NCBI RefSeq assembly: GCF_016086655.4
Contig: NC_052133.2
Span: 11,740,301 to 11,804,300 of the forward strand
Direction: 5' to 3'
DNA length: 64,000 nt
Source of the DNA: Lepeophtheirus salmonis
Lineage: Eukaryota > Arthropoda > Copepoda > Siphonostomatoida > Caligidae
Positions 24,420 to 37,689 of this stretch are shown one piece after another. The notes beneath the pieces were generated by a model. It made no database searches, had not been told where the DNA came from, and saw only the letters and a list, made by a program, of their open reading frames with translations. The position numbers and the translations under genes were made by a program. Positions within the stretch are counted from its first letter, which is position 1. The number at the start of each line of letters is the position of its first letter.

Positions 24420-25560
24420 TATAGTATGTAACGTTGAGTCACAATTTATAAAAAAGGTATCAATACTCAAAAATTTCAAATGAAAAATTATCAAAAATTA
24501 GATTTGATACGAAAAACAAATTTCCAATTCGTAATAAACGAATACAAATGACTTCCTTCATTGACATGACAGATTTTTCAGCAGTAAAATTTTGTTGTCG
24601 TTTGTAATAAATATATTTTGTTATATCCGTTAATAATAGTTATTCACTTGATTTAATAATTTACTAAAGCGGACTATTATTTACCAATATAAATGTTAGA
24701 GTTGTGTACATATTATGTAAAATACTGAATAATAATCATCATTATTAAGATTAGAGCAAGAAAGGGAACAACTAATCACTCCATTAGTAATCATTTTCTA
24801 CTTTTATTAAATAATATACCTGTTATAATAATAAATCCGGCGTCAAGATAACAATTTTTTTTCAATTTTTAACCAAATTGTAGTTAATTTAACAAATTTC
24901 AAATTGTTATTTTATTAACTTTTTATCAAACTTAGCTGTATGTTATAAATGTAATTTAAGCAATTATTTGATTTATCACAATTTTACCTCAATTGATGAC
25001 TATAACCTATGAAACTCAAATTTGTAATTAATATTTTCCAAAAATATATCTCAAATTAATAATTATGATATACAAAAAATAATAATAATAATTATAACTT
25101 TAGAAACACAAACTAATTAAGAGTAATTTAAAAAATAATTGTGGGTTTGCTCTGTTCATGAAACTTATGTATACATGTATTTTAAGCATTTTTGCATATA
25201 ATGCATGATTTAGTTGAGAAAATGTTATAAAATTTAAATAAATAATTAAAAAAAGTATGTTTACCAGATTGACCGGATTTGGCTTGACAAATTTTATAAG
25301 CCAACGGCTGAATTACGTTAGTGGCGTAATGGAAAGTATTTAAAAGTAATAGCAGCTGTCAAGTTTGATTAATCGAGGGGATATCTAAGAAAAACTACGA
25401 AAATTATAAAATAAATAACAAAATTTAAAATGAAAGAAATACTAAAAAGTCCTTGATAAGAAATTGTTCGAATATAACAATAAACTATAAGAATAATACT
25501 GTGCAAAAACTGTACTTGAAAATTTAATAACGTAATACACACCTATGCTGAATGTTATTG
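24420..25560. other. A+T-rich intergenic DNA, no supported gene
   Basis: Very high A+T, with AAT/ATT-rich stretches. No repeat or gene recognised. Confidence 0.5.
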
Positions 25561-25569
25561 GGGTTATTG

Positions 25570-26400
25570 TTGAAAAAAGCAGTGCAATAGAATGACTTTC
25601 AACGTCTTTCTACAATAAATTGTCAAGCGACTGGGAGTGGTCAAATATTGGAACGATAAAGTTTTTGGGTACCTTTAATTCCTTTTCCATGCAGCTGATA
25701 TTGTTATGAGTTGTCGGGAACTTTAACAAAGTTGTTCTTGCAGCCAATATAACAGCTCTTTTGACTGTCCCATCAAAAACTTTATTTCTTTAGATTGGCA
25801 GTGCATTAAGATGGTTTGATGCTACATTATTTTAATCTTTAAACTGACACAAAAGTCGGCGACTTTCTTTCTGTTTTTCTCTCCAGCTCGAATTAGCTTT
25901 CAGTTCAGAGTGTTGATAGCAATTTCAATATTGCTATTCCCATGTGAAGAAGGTCTGAGATTTTTTTTTGTTTGGCTTCCTACTCCCATATAATATTTAT
26001 CAATCTGGCAACCAAAATAGTACTTACATGAGTATTGGACTCGAAAATTTCCATTATCTATCCACATTTGTGATTTGATCTTTGACGTCAAACTACCGTA
26101 ATAGATTTGACAAAACCAAATTGCACGTGATTGACTGTTTCAGTATCAGAATCATCAACACTATTATCATTTTGAGCTACCGGGCTATCATTTTTCCTGG
26201 TTTAAATAAAAAATGTAAAATATGGCGTTTTTTCAATTTCTTTGACATGCCCTCAAACAATACTGAGTTTAACAATCACAATACTGTCTCAAATAAAAAT
26301 TTTATAGTTTGAAATATTATCTTTCTAACACCATCTAGTATGAACCAGTCACTTATACAACACAAGATACACATTACTATTAATATTGGACTCTACTTCA
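25570..26400 (-). pseudogene. strongly decayed mariner remnant (same lineage as 40.7 kb)
   Basis: The minus strand near 26190-26090 reads NSVDDSDTETVNHVQFGFVK, which aligns with NSVYGLDTATANPAKFCFRR of the clearer copy at 40.66-40.97 kb. Upstream, the plus strand segments CTCAAACAATACTGAG, AACACCATCTAGTATGAACC, ACTTATACAACACAAGATAC and ACATTACTATTAATAT have counterparts in the same order at 40970-41080, so the 5' non-coding part of the element is shared. Sequence 5'-proximal to 26.05 kb no longer gives readable transposase, and the lower boundary is a guess. Confidence 0.6.
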
Positions 26401-26404
26401 CCTA

Positions 26405-28865
26405 TTATGTTAATAAATAAAAGGAAAACAGTTCCAGCTTTACATAAAATTAATTTGACCCATAATGACCTATGTAAAAAAAGAGGGCTTACTCCATATC
26501 AGTATTGTACAAAATTTTCAGAGATAGATAGATGTTATAGTATCTAAAGTCCATATTTTGAATTTGTTTTGTCAGTGAAAAATATCCTTATTTTTTTCTG
26601 TGACTCTATGATCGTTTCTTTTTTTGTTACTTTGCAAATAACTCCAATATATATATATATAAATATTGGAGAAATATGTAAATTATTTTTTTAAATCATT
26701 GGGATATATGAATGTAACATATATATCCCTATATACAAATGTATTATAATATGTACATGGAAAAAGTAATAGTCAAGAAAAAAAATATCGATAATTGAAA
26801 GAGTTTCTTTTCACTTCATTCATACAATAGGTGCTGCTCCTTGTTTGTGAATTTACTCATCGTTGAAGTCAATTCTTATACGATAAATATAATAATTGAA
26901 TTGGATATCAATATTTAGAAAATAAAAAAACAAAAACAAAACAATAATAATAAGGCTTTCTCTAAATGAAAAAAATCTAAATGTTAAAATACAAGGTAGT
27001 TCCGAATTTAAGTCATATTAAAGTAGTTTAAATTAATTCTAGATTATTGTTTTCATTTGAATAATTAAGAACTATTATAGAGAATTTCAAATCTGCAACT
27101 CAATATACCTTTAAGTCGAGAGCTTTTTTCATTATGAATTTAATTAAAAATTCTCTTGAAGACTCTTTGCGTTTGGGATGGTAGTTTGTAAGCCACTCAT
27201 CTGATGGATGCATATATTGCATCACTTGACAACTAATAATTTAACCTATGTAGACTTTTAAAAAATTGAGCAAAATGAACAAATTAAACATATCAATCTC
27301 CCGAGATCTTAAATCTATCACTAATCTGTTCTTTGAAAGTGAGATATTGATTTAACAAATGTAAAAATATTTTGTTGGAAAACTCAATTGCTATCATATG
27401 ATGAATTTTATATGCATCGATCAGAAGAGTGATTTACTATCTACAATCCAAAATGCAAAGGTCTTAAGAAAAAATTTCCTACCATGGTAAGAGATTTTGA
27501 AACATCAATTTAAGCTCAATAACATCGTTATCTATAAAGTTCTTGACGTTTTGGGGTGTACTACTGGCATGGAGGCACACAAAAATGGCCACACATTGTT
27601 CGTATTCAGAGAACAGCTCAATGATTTTGTATTTTATCTGATGCAATTTTGTTAGTTAAATGGGAAGGACACACTTTTATAACCATATACTTTAGAGTTG
27701 CCTTTGAGGTCAAAATTTGTTCCAGATTTGATATCTGCACCCTGTATATATTACGTATACATGCAAATAACGGGTTTGGGAATGAACCATTTATTTGCAA
27801 GGATTCTACATATTATTATAATATTTAAATTTTAAATATTTAAATTTGAACAGTCAAAAACTTTTTATGATATAAAATGTGTCTTTGACAATCAAGAGAC
27901 ATAGATTCAAGATATATCTGATAAATATCAATATTAAGTATATTTTTATTTTAAAAATTGTTAGATAATATTTCAAGTAAAAATAAAAAAAATTTAGTTT
28001 TGATATAATATTTTTTCTTAACAAACTTTGTCTCATAAAAGAAAAGAACGATTAAGGAGAAATGAGATGATCTAGTGTTTTAATCTGACGCTTGGTAAAT
28101 AAATTATTTAGCGAAGAACTCCAGATTTAAGTATTCGAACTGCTGAATATATTTTATTATATTTTCTTCCACACTATCGTTTTTCTCCCCCTCGACCAAC
28201 TTATGATATAACCATCACGGACAAAACTCTATGATGGCTAAACAATATTATTTTTTCCTCTAATTAATAAAAATTATAACTTTATTATAACTTTTTAAGC
28301 TAGTCGTTGTAGATCGCCAGCACCCCCAAAAACATGCATGAATTTGTGGTTTGACGCTTTCCTAAACAATTCGTATTCAATACTCTGTTTAATTCTTGTA
28401 GTATATACTTAAGAGAGGCACAGTCCTTAAAATCATTTGATCCTATTTTTTATTGATTAAATTCTTGTATATTCCGGAATTACTTCTTTTATGATAATGA
28501 ATAGAAGCCACAAATTTCCATCATTCCTTTCTTAGAGTAAAATCTTTACTTAAAGTTATGATCTTCCCAATAACAGATTTTGCACTTTGTACATTAGTCT
28601 TGACTTAATTTTTTATAATTAGTTTTGATTTTGGTGCATGTATTTTTAATTTCAATTAGTATATTATTATTAAACTTTATGAAAGTGAAATATGATTTTT
28701 GAACACTAAAAAAACAACCAGAATATCACTTAATTATCTATCCAGTCTACACAACAACAACCTAGAATGATTTTTATTATAAAAAATATTCAATCAATTT
28801 GTCAAAAATTCATTGTTACAATTAAAAAATAAATAAATTATTGGATTTTTTTAGAAAGGGCTTAT
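26405..28865. other. A+T-rich intergenic DNA, no supported gene
   Basis: A (TA)n run at about 26646-26661 and an AAATTT-rich palindromic stretch at about 27820-27848. The 27618-27800 minus-strand frame (60 codons) has no recognisable domain. Confidence 0.45.
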
Positions 28866-28869
28866 TTTC

Positions 28870-29400
28870 CTCCTAAATTAAGGATCATAAAATAATTGTA
28901 GGCTTTAACCGTAGAAAACAATATATTTTCTAATGAAAATACTCGGAGCTCCGTCTTGATTGAAAAAAAAAATTGCCGAATTTTTATCTGGCCAAGGTAG
29001 CACATTCTAATACAGAAGCTCTGTGTAAGCATCTGCAATTTGCCAATCCTTCCTCTCCACAATAATGGAAATACAACCCCTAAAACACTCCACACTAAGG
29101 TTCCGACTAGGTTTTTTGTTTTTGGGACATGTCTCACTGAAGCTGGGACATTGTGTGTATGTTGGGTTATCAAGTAGTGGCAGTTTCGCTTATTCACAGT
29201 GACATCAACGCCCATTTTTTTAAGCAGAAAAGAATCAAACTTTGCCTAAATTTTTATTGGCCTTGAAAAAATTTAGAATCTTCTTTTTCTCTGTACAACT
29301 GTCTCAGCTTGCTCTGATAAGAGATAAAATGTCTTGTTGTCCCCCTCTGTGATTTTACAGCGATGATAAGATCAACCCTATACTTTATATTTTTGAAAAA
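28870..29400 (-). pseudogene. mariner transposase, catalytic-core fragment
   Basis: A 117-codon minus-strand frame (28862-29215) includes VDVTVNKRNCHYLITQHTHN, VPASVRHVPKTKN and VWSVLGVVFPLL. These follow the mariner pattern VD.V.N.RNDRYL...KTKHP...MV.GVV.S.G. A frameshift later, FFFNQDGAPS at about 28968-28941 is the second catalytic motif (QDGAP.H). Upstream, KILNFFKANKNLGKV precedes the point where FSDEK would stand. Here a stop and substitutions give FSA-stop-KNG, so the first catalytic Asp is lost. The N-terminal DNA-binding part and the C-terminus after QDGAPS are absent. Confidence 0.78.
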
Positions 29401-29404
29401 TATC

Positions 29405-31725
29405 GGGCCAAATTAAGTCAAAGCAATAAATCAAGATTTTTGACAAGATATTGATGGGAAAAGTTAAGTTACATCAATAAAATAAAGATTTCAAATCATA
29501 GCTAACAGTCTTGGTTAACTAAACACATCTCACAAATTTGAATGCAAAACCTATAATTGACCAAAATATAATAATGAAATATAAGGCTCTATCTATTTAT
29601 GATGCATAAAAATACATTGTACATTTTTTATTTTTGTTCAAGATTGTTTTTTTGTTAACTCATGACATATGAAACTAATATCATGCTTATTCACAATTTC
29701 CGTCTTCCCTTTGAGTTATGGTAATAATCTTAGTATACATATTTCCCACTTCTATCATGTGTCCTCTCATAAAAAATGAAAAATAGTACATCTAACATTG
29801 TAACATATTTTATTTGTCATTAAATCACTCTCTCAAAATGCACTAATTAGAAGCCTCTTATGACATTATTATATATTTATTTTAATTTATCATGTTGTTA
29901 TATCTTAGTTACCTACAATGAGGTTTTTCTTTCAGTGTAAAAACCTTGTTTAGAGAATCTTAATGTATTGTGACTGTCGTATTATATAATAATAATAATG
30001 TTATGATAAAAAATAACTTATGACGTATCATATCTTTTTTTATTATTAACCAGCATATACATCATTATGTCTTCTTTGATATTATAAACAAATAAAAATG
30101 CTTTCAAACTTTTACTTGTGAAGATAAGTGATAGTTATCTTTGCATTGTACATATTTTTAAAATCAATCATCACAGTAATATATAATTTTTTATATTAAA
30201 AAAATCATTTTAAATGCATTAAAATTCCCTAAGTTGTTGTAAGATAAATAAGTTATGTTTGAGTCAAGTTGTACAATATTTTTATACAAGTTGTAATTTA
30301 TATGTATTTTCTATTGTTTTTATTTATAAAAGCAACATTCGTTTTAAATACCAACAATTAATTAATGCTACCTTTTTAGTTTAAGATGTTATGAATTATT
30401 TAAAATATAATAAGTATTTAAGAAAATTAAAATTGTAGGTCTTTGAATTCTCTAATTTATCTTAGATAACTACTAGATTAGTAATTATCATAAATCAGCT
30501 AATACTTTCACTTTTGGTATATCAAACATCTAATTGAATTTCAAATATTTTGTTGGAATATAAATTGTATGCTTAACACGCCATTACATTCCCTTACAAT
30601 ATTTAACCTTTGTTACTGAATTAAGATATTAAACGTTCTGATATAAATTAAAATACTACATACTCCTATGAATATAACATTTATTGCCAAGTATGCTCAT
30701 AAAACATTGAATTTGACAATATACAATTCTGCATTGATCTTGATAATGCGTTGGGTAGGATTTATTACTTATATCTAGTGAATTTAATTAACCGTTTTGT
30801 TTAAAAGTCGTTTGTTTGTTTTTCCTTTTAATTTCATGGATTTTTCTTTTTTTCAATATGAAATATTTTTTGGTGTTTTTTTTTATAATTATTTTCTCCA
30901 TTTAAAAAAAAAAAATATTAATATATATGGAGCTATTTATTTAGTCGATATTAATTATTTGTGTTTTTTTTTATTTAAATAAAGAGTACTACTTTAGTGA
31001 ACATTTTTACTTTTACATTACAACATCATAATATATGGGTAATTCTGTAATTTATTCTTTTGTCCTTCTTTCCAAATGATTTTTTTTTTAAATTTCTATG
31101 TTATCTATTGTAAATTTCAATGCAATTTTTTTGCTCAAACTCTTTCAGAAAGAGGCAAAACAATTAAAATACTTAATTTTTTATATTATTTTAATAAAAA
31201 TCAGAAATTTCCGTAGAAAAACGATAAAAAGCGTGTGAAAAAAATAGAACACAAGCTTTTTGATTTTTTTTTAAACTGAGGAGTTCAAATACATGAGGAA
31301 AGTAACTGAGAGTTATATTGATTTACTTTATTTTTTGAAGGTTTGAAAAGATTAAGAAAACAAATTTATAAATATATTTTATCGTTGAAGTATTTAGATT
31401 TTTTATAAGTATTTTATAACAATATATTGTTAGTTTGACATAATTGGATATTATAGAAAGGTAACTCGTATAGAAATTACATCATCATTGATAAGTATTA
31501 GTGAGATATATACAATATTTACATCGCTTTCTCAGCACTCAATACAGATTTGGTACAATAAAGATTATAATTTAGAGATATCTAGTATCACACGGTAGGC
31601 TAACAACAAATAGGCTCACATATGCTAAAATATTTTTTTTTCGAGGGCAGTGGTCCTCAACTAACAAAGAGATTGATTAAACGAAACATAAAATAATTTG
31701 GAAGGTATATTTTCATAAAAATGAA
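29405..31725. other. A+T-rich intergenic DNA, no supported gene
   Basis: No element recognised. A 61-codon frame at 30797-30982 is poly-F/K/N low complexity. Confidence 0.5.
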
Positions 31726-31731
31726 TTAGTA

Positions 31732-32400
31732 GGCTAGAGAAAAAGTAAATACATATTTTTGGCTTTATTTCAATGCTTTATAAGAATTTTTTCTTATCAT
31801 CTGATTTTAGCCAAAAAGGTCCTATTCTGTTTAATAACTTTGCAAACGAGAATCTAACTTTATATTACCCTTCTTGTAGTAGCCCTTGTCTCTTTTTGCA
31901 AAAAAATCAGACAAACAATTTTCAAAGACCTCTACTGAGGCCTAATTTATAACCCCGAGTGCGTTGCCAATAGGCAGGAACAAGTGGTAATCACTTGGAG
32001 CCGGGTCCAGACTGTAGGGTGTACTTATAAGAAATTCCCATCCAAGCTACTGGAGCTTCTTGTGAGACATCGAAGATGGGTACGGGCTGGAGTTGTCATG
32101 ATGATGACATTTCCCCTCTATTCAACAATGTTAGCCACTTTTGTTGGATTGACAGCTACAAACAGTCGAGTTGTTCATAACATAGGGCACAATTTAGCCA
32201 AAGAATAAATCGCTCGAACCACTGTTGTGCAACACGAAACGAAAGAGTGCAAATTTTCCGGATCCCTTTCATTGCGTGTTTCCCTTTCAGGCTGTAAAAA
32301 TATAAAATATGGCGAACTTTTTCCTTTGAGACGTCTAAAATCAACGGACGATAATTAACAAAAAAGCCTGCCATAAGCAATACCACAGAATTTTAGATAA
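31732..32400 (-). mobile_element. Hsmar1/cecropia-like mariner, internally deleted (N-terminus joined to C-terminus)
   Basis: Minus strand: VSKEKVRHILYFYSLKGK and FRVAQQWFERF (first helix-turn-helix, about 32340-32190) run directly into HHDNSSPYPSS (second catalytic Asp, about 32104-32075). After one frameshift come YSLDPAPSDYHLF (third Asp, about 32018-31981) and FFAKRDKGYYKKGNIKL. The second helix-turn-helix and the first catalytic Asp region are deleted. The downstream end carries GGCTAGAGAAAAAGTAAATA at about 31733, which resembles the Hsmar1-type terminal repeat, followed by GGCTTTATTTCAATGCTTTA shared with the 48.4-kb copy. Confidence 0.82.
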
Positions 32401-32404
32401 TTAT

Positions 32405-33580
32405 AATTTTATAAATGATGTGCTGTCTAAATGAAGGTAGGAAAAAAAAGAAAGCCCAGGAAATAAGAAAGTAATTTTTCCTACAATCTATATTTTCATT
32501 ACACACTAAATTTATGCTTTAAAGTATTATAATTACACGTATTTATCCACCTCAGATACTAAAATCTTCTTGTAATATCTAGTAGAAATCAAAACTTCGA
32601 TCCACCTTTTTTCCCCAACGTCGTATTTGTTAGTTCTATTACTTAAGTTTTTTGTCTTTTAGAAGGAAATTAATTTTTAAATAAAACATTAAATGATGAT
32701 TTTTTATGCAAACGCAAATTGCCTTTTATGTGTTTATTTTTTTTATATTTTTGTACATCTAAATATTTATAAATGAATACCTTGTGGTTGAGAGTTTTTA
32801 TGTTAATTTTAATTTTCTATTTTCATTTGCTTGCAATTTTTTTTAATGGTACTTTAATTTTTATTTACTTATTAAATTAGGAATACTAACATATGCTACA
32901 TACACTTTAGATTTAGTCCAGAAAACTGTTCGAACATATCGAAATACATTGCAGTATTCATCATTCTTACTAGGACTGTAGTGTAGTGAAGAATAAACGT
33001 ATTCTAAGAAATTGAGGCAGGATAACAAATGCAAGGCTATTCATACAAGTATTTTATAGCATTTATAAGTACAAAATGAATGAAGTAGTTTAAAATAAAG
33101 ATACAAACATTTAAATAACGTACTTATTGTTCAGCTCGTTATAATTCAATTAAATATTTTTTTTTTTTCGTCAAATTCAATAACTTCGTTGTGAAAAGTA
33201 TTTTAAATTTGGAAGTTTAGATTTGACTAACTTTTATAATTTAAAAAAAAATAGTTATCCTCTTTTTCTAATAATTTTAGGTATGTTCCACTCTTTTATG
33301 TTAATTTTTGTAAGTAACAATTATTTTCTTTAATAACTTTCAAATCTATTTCCATTATTATAATTGATTGATTTATTTATAGGATTTTAAAAAAAAATTC
33401 CCCCTTGGCCTTTATTTATGCCATTCAATTAATTAAAAAAAAAAACATTAAAAAGTGACTATATAAAAAAAGGATATAGGTAGAGCATTAAAAAAATTTC
33501 AAAAATAAAGGCATGATAAAATCCGTTACACAAGTAGTTCATAAAATATTCTCAAATAAAATAACGCTGAATAACGGTTG
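32405..33580. other. A+T-rich intergenic DNA, no supported gene
   Basis: Poly-T and poly-A runs only. No repeat family of this window is recognisable here. Confidence 0.5.
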
Positions 33581-33584
33581 CTCC

Positions 33585-34340
33585 ATTGAAATCTGAACGC
33601 TTATTAATTCAATAATTAAAGTAGGTGAAGTGATCAAAATTAATTGATTTGTCGATATATTAAAGTATACACCATTAGTTATAAAACTAAACAAATTTTG
33701 GTTTATGCAGAATTTGATAAATTGATATTTGAATGTGATTGTTGAATTACCATTGGGGTATTCCAAGCAGGTGGTCATCTCTAGACCGACCATCTACTCC
33801 ATCAGCAAGTACAAAACGTAGGAGAGGAAGAAATACTCTGCCAAAAAGGGCAAATAGGCTCCAGAAGAGTTAAAAAAAACAGGAGTTTTACACCAGATTG
33901 TCCGGAGAGCTATCATAAAGGTGGGTGGAAAGAGCCTTGTGAGTGATGATATACACCTTTTGACACCCACAATGAAAGAAACCCATCTTCTCCGTAGCAA
34001 TACTCTTTTGAAGGAAACTTTTGAGTTCTTTTCCACTCTTTTTGGACACTTTTGGGTCTCTACAGCCCTGAAGCCAGCCGCCTCGACTACACCTTTTTGG
34101 TACATGTCGAGGGGTAGGCCTGTAGTGCCTGTATCCACACCAAGGCCCTCAAAGCTAGTGTCAGCCAACACTTGGATGCCATGACAGAGGACTACATCTG
34201 CAATGGGCGCCAGGCCTTTTGTTGCCAGTTGTAAGGCATAATTGCCACTAAGAAGCGGATACATGTATTATTAAGACAGCTTAGGCACACATTTAGTTAT
34301 ACTATTAATTTTGTTTAAATTCAATTTTTGCAACATTTAC
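33585..34340 (+). mobile_element. internally deleted mariner element, copy 2
   Basis: Starts with the terminus ATTGAAATCTGAACGCTTA (33585-33603), the same as in the 12.1- and 44.5-kb copies. Plus-strand coding relics are SRPTIYSISKYKT (first helix-turn-helix), VLHQIVRRAIIKVGGKSLVS (second), HLLTPTMKETHLLRSNTLLK and the junction ETFEFFSTLFGHFW. Then, after a frameshift, come YSPEASRLDY (family YSPDLNPLDY, so the third catalytic Asp is Glu) and ALKASVSQHLDAMTEDYIC. Roughly 130-140 residues holding the first two catalytic Asp are missing. The 156-codon minus-strand frame at 33794-34264 is an antisense shadow. The right terminus is decayed. Confidence 0.82.
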
Positions 34341-34344
34341 TAAT

Positions 34345-36000
34345 TCATTAGTGTCCATTTTTTCTTGTTTTCCTATTTATAACACATAACTGTTTTTTTC
34401 AAATATCAGATGTGGTTATCATGGATCTAAATATTTGTATTTTTGAGGGGGTTTTTTTTTTACCCATGTCACTAAACGTGTTATAAAAAGAATGTTTACC
34501 ATCGTTATGTTACGATTAACGTTAATGAATTAAAGAAAAAAAAACCTAAAATAATAATTCATTATCAGTTACGTTTTGAAATGATAGAGACGAAAACATT
34601 TCATGATAAAGTTTCTTTAGATTGATAAAAATGGGAAAAAAACCCAACAGATTTCATCGAGTCACTTTAATCTAGTATATTCATGTTTCCATAAAAATAA
34701 ATATTCTATGTTGTAATACTTTAGAGTTAAATATTATTTATATCCTGGGATGTTTTCTTTATGACAAAACTTTTTCCAGATTAGGAATCTGGTTACTTTT
34801 TTTTAGTAGGTATTATAATTTATATTTGTTTTACTTATAAATATTTAACGATGTGGTTATTTTATCATGAAAACCGAAATACTCGTCTTGTTGTTTACTT
34901 GTGTGTATCTGATATTTTGTTATATTATAAAACTTTTTGGGATTTATTTTTCTTTTCGGAACACGATGAATGAATACAAACGACATAAAAAGTCCTGAAA
35001 ATTTTATATGTATAGTAACTAATCAAAGAGATAGTGGAGCATTATAAATATGAAAGTCAAATATGCCAATCCTTTGGTCTTCAAACTGAAAGATTTAAAG
35101 TTAGATGTCACCTATTTTAATTAACCTAGTTTTCAGTTGTTGTTTTTTTTGTTTTTTTTAATTACATCTATGAAAATGTTGCTAAAAAAAATAAAAAATA
35201 AGAAAAAACTGCCATGTTAAATGTTGAAATGATTATTTTGACAAGTTGATTTTAATTTAAATACATGCTCAATGCTTTCACATAAATAAGCTTTTCATGT
35301 CATTATATATGTAATATTTCAAATCTAGAAAATAATATTAATAAATTATTGATATAATTAACGGAATTTCATATCCCTCTGTTAGTTAACCGGGATATTA
35401 TACACCCCAAGATTAATAAAAAATGTCCATTTCTCCTTTTAATCTACATTTGATCACCAATGCTTCATAACTGAGTAAAGTAGTTTTCCAAATTGCCAAC
35501 AGAAAATTGTATAAAAGATTTTATACAAACCAAGGTAAAGTTTTTAGTTACATCTTTATTTTTTGTCATTCACACGTAACTCACAGAATGGAACAGAATA
35601 TATAAATATGAAGGGGAAAGAGGACAAGAGTTATACTGTCTAAATTGACTTGAGTGTAAAAACCACGTCTGAGAGAATGTCATAAAAACTATGATAACAA
35701 TTAGAGACAAAATATTTGGTGAAAAGAATACTATAAATAGTAATGAAAATGTTTAAAAAAAGAAACGAAAATTAACATGGTTTATTGACAATTTGACTCA
35801 CTCTTTTTTGCGAGAACACACTATGCTTTAGGGAGGTTTGGAATATGTTTGAATGTAGTAAGAAATGAAGTTCACTACGCAGGAGCTAAATATTAATGAC
35901 AACCGCTAAATACAAGGAAATTCATTCTTCTGATTAGAAATTCTAAAAAAATGGGTTAGCTAAAAAAAGTTACTCAATTTGTAGCCCTAACTCTAGTTCC
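34345..36000. other. A+T-rich intergenic DNA with a possible R1-associated scrap
   Basis: Near 35885-35960, GACAACCGCTAAATACAAGG, AAATTCATTCTTCTGATTAG and GGGTTAGCTAAAAAAAG resemble the upstream extension seen next to R1 at 8240 and 45700. A G-T8-G-T8 run is at 35142-35159. No gene. Confidence 0.45.
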
Positions 36001-36009
36001 TATCAAAAT

Positions 36010-36235
36010 CTAATTAGAAAAGGCTGGCCATATTTACAAATCTTTACGAAAATCTAGGGTCCTGGGTTGAGACAAATGGATGCCAGAAGAACAACACAAA
36101 TATTCTTAAGACTATTGAGCGGTCCTGGACTCCCTCTTCAGGAACTTGAATCTGAACGTTTGGGACAACATCAATGCATGGAACACCTATGTTGTTCATG
36201 AAATGATACATCTTTTATGAGTTACACAATTCACT
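36010..36235 (+). pseudogene. Tc1-like transposase C-terminal fragment (tentative)
   Basis: With small frame changes the plus strand reads VLDSLFRNLNLNVWDNINAW at about 36126-36185, like the Tc1 signature W(P)SQSPDLNPIE..W that holds the third catalytic residue. Here the SPD is not preserved. It is preceded by a stretch that could be the degenerate D-N..HT segment. The match is short, and I could not confirm it with a neighbouring catalytic motif. Confidence 0.45.
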
Positions 36236-36284
36236 GAGAAAACTTTTCAAAAAATAACTCTTAAAGATTCATTAATCAAAATGG

Positions 36285-36620
36285 ACAAGAAAAAGAATAT
36301 TTCCTATGACCAACGCCATGCTCCCATTAGGAGCAGAGGACTATCCTTGATGGACCAAGGCGAAATGTGGAATGTTTTAAACTTTCATTGGATCAAAAAG
36401 ATGTGGAAATGCAAGGAACCCTGGTTCTATGGCCTTGATAATTTTCTGAAATAAAGGCACGGCAACTTTATGTATAATCCTTGGTCAGGTTACCAAAAGG
36501 TATTGCAAACTCTGGAATACTTCTCCTACCGAATGTAGAGCAAGCATACATGCATCAATGCATGTTGAATTTTCACTCGGATGGGAAATGCCAACTCGTG
36601 AGCTACACAATCTCAGATTT
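36285..36620 (+). pseudogene. Tc1-like transposase N-terminal fragment (tentative)
   Basis: MDKKKNISYDQRHAPIRSRG starts at about 36281 and continues LSLMDQGEMWNV, resembling the paired-type DNA-binding start of Tc1-like transposases (K.IS..QR..I..L...G.S...IA....VS). After a stop at 36444 the similarity fades. It lies downstream of the C-terminal fragment in the same orientation, so two elements, or a rearranged one, are involved. Confidence 0.4.
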
Positions 36621-36744
36621 CGTCAAAATTATGATAATAAGCTCCAAACATAATTCTTTTAATTTCTTCTGTTTGTGTTACATTAGGCAAAAAAAAACTT
36701 TATACAAGGAACGCAAACTCTTATCTTCTTTTCCTATTTTTTAA

Positions 36745-37685
36745 CTAAGAAAATGATATATTTATTCAAAATTCTATACTAATTTTTAGGATTGAATTCA
36801 CCAATAGCATGTGTATATATACGGAATGGATAATGTCCTTAAAGAAGAAAAAAAATTGATTTATGAAAACTTTTTTGCAGTTTCTTTCTTGTTGAAAAAG
36901 TTGTTAGTTTTTCAAAAAAAAAAAAAAATTGTTTTAATTACTCAATTTAAAAAAATTGCATATACTTTTTATATGTAACGCTAAATGTAGTCGCACGAAT
37001 TTTATATCTTAAACATCATTTTTTGTGGAGTGTTTTAAGAATTTTGCTAATTTTAAATTCTGAAAATGAATTATTATATAGTTTTTTTTTTTCTTATTTT
37101 AGAAATGGAAGCAATTAACTAATTTTTCTAAATTATAATTATAAAACTTAAGAGATAAATTTCAATCTAATTGAATAAGTATTATATCAAATCATTTTTT
37201 GGCAATTTTTATTTTCGAAGTCAATAGCACGTTCTGCACTATTCAAACACATGTTAGCGACTGATTGTATTTTCGAGAACACTTTAAAATATCACCTCCA
37301 GAAGGAAACTACGCCCGAGCCACATACACTACTACAGACAGATTGGCACGCATTTTAAAAAGGATAAAAAAATTTAAAAAGTTATCCCTTTATACGTAAA
37401 CAAATAGTTGTTTTATTTGTATTTAAAGATTTTGCACGGGATAAAGATACATTTTTATACTTTCATGGGCACGTATTATTTGCATGTGGGGAAAAATATA
37501 GTAGACATGGAAAAAATAAATATATTTTTAAATAGATGCATAAATAAAAAGTAGTTTCCCCACCTGCATTTTTATATTAGTTAGAAAGATCACGTTTCGT
37601 TAATATAGAATTTATTTTCATGTACATAAAAATTCATTTCTTTTAAATATATTTTAACTTTCATACAAAAAAACACTTTCATGTA
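36745..37685. other. A+T-rich intergenic DNA, no supported gene
   Basis: No element recognised. Poly-A at 36916-36930. Confidence 0.5.
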
Positions 37686-37689
37686 TTAT

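Noticed and set aside
33794..34264. Longest open frame of the window (156 codons, minus strand)
   Set aside because: It is antisense to the internally deleted mariner at 33585-34340. The sense strand carries the recognisable motifs.
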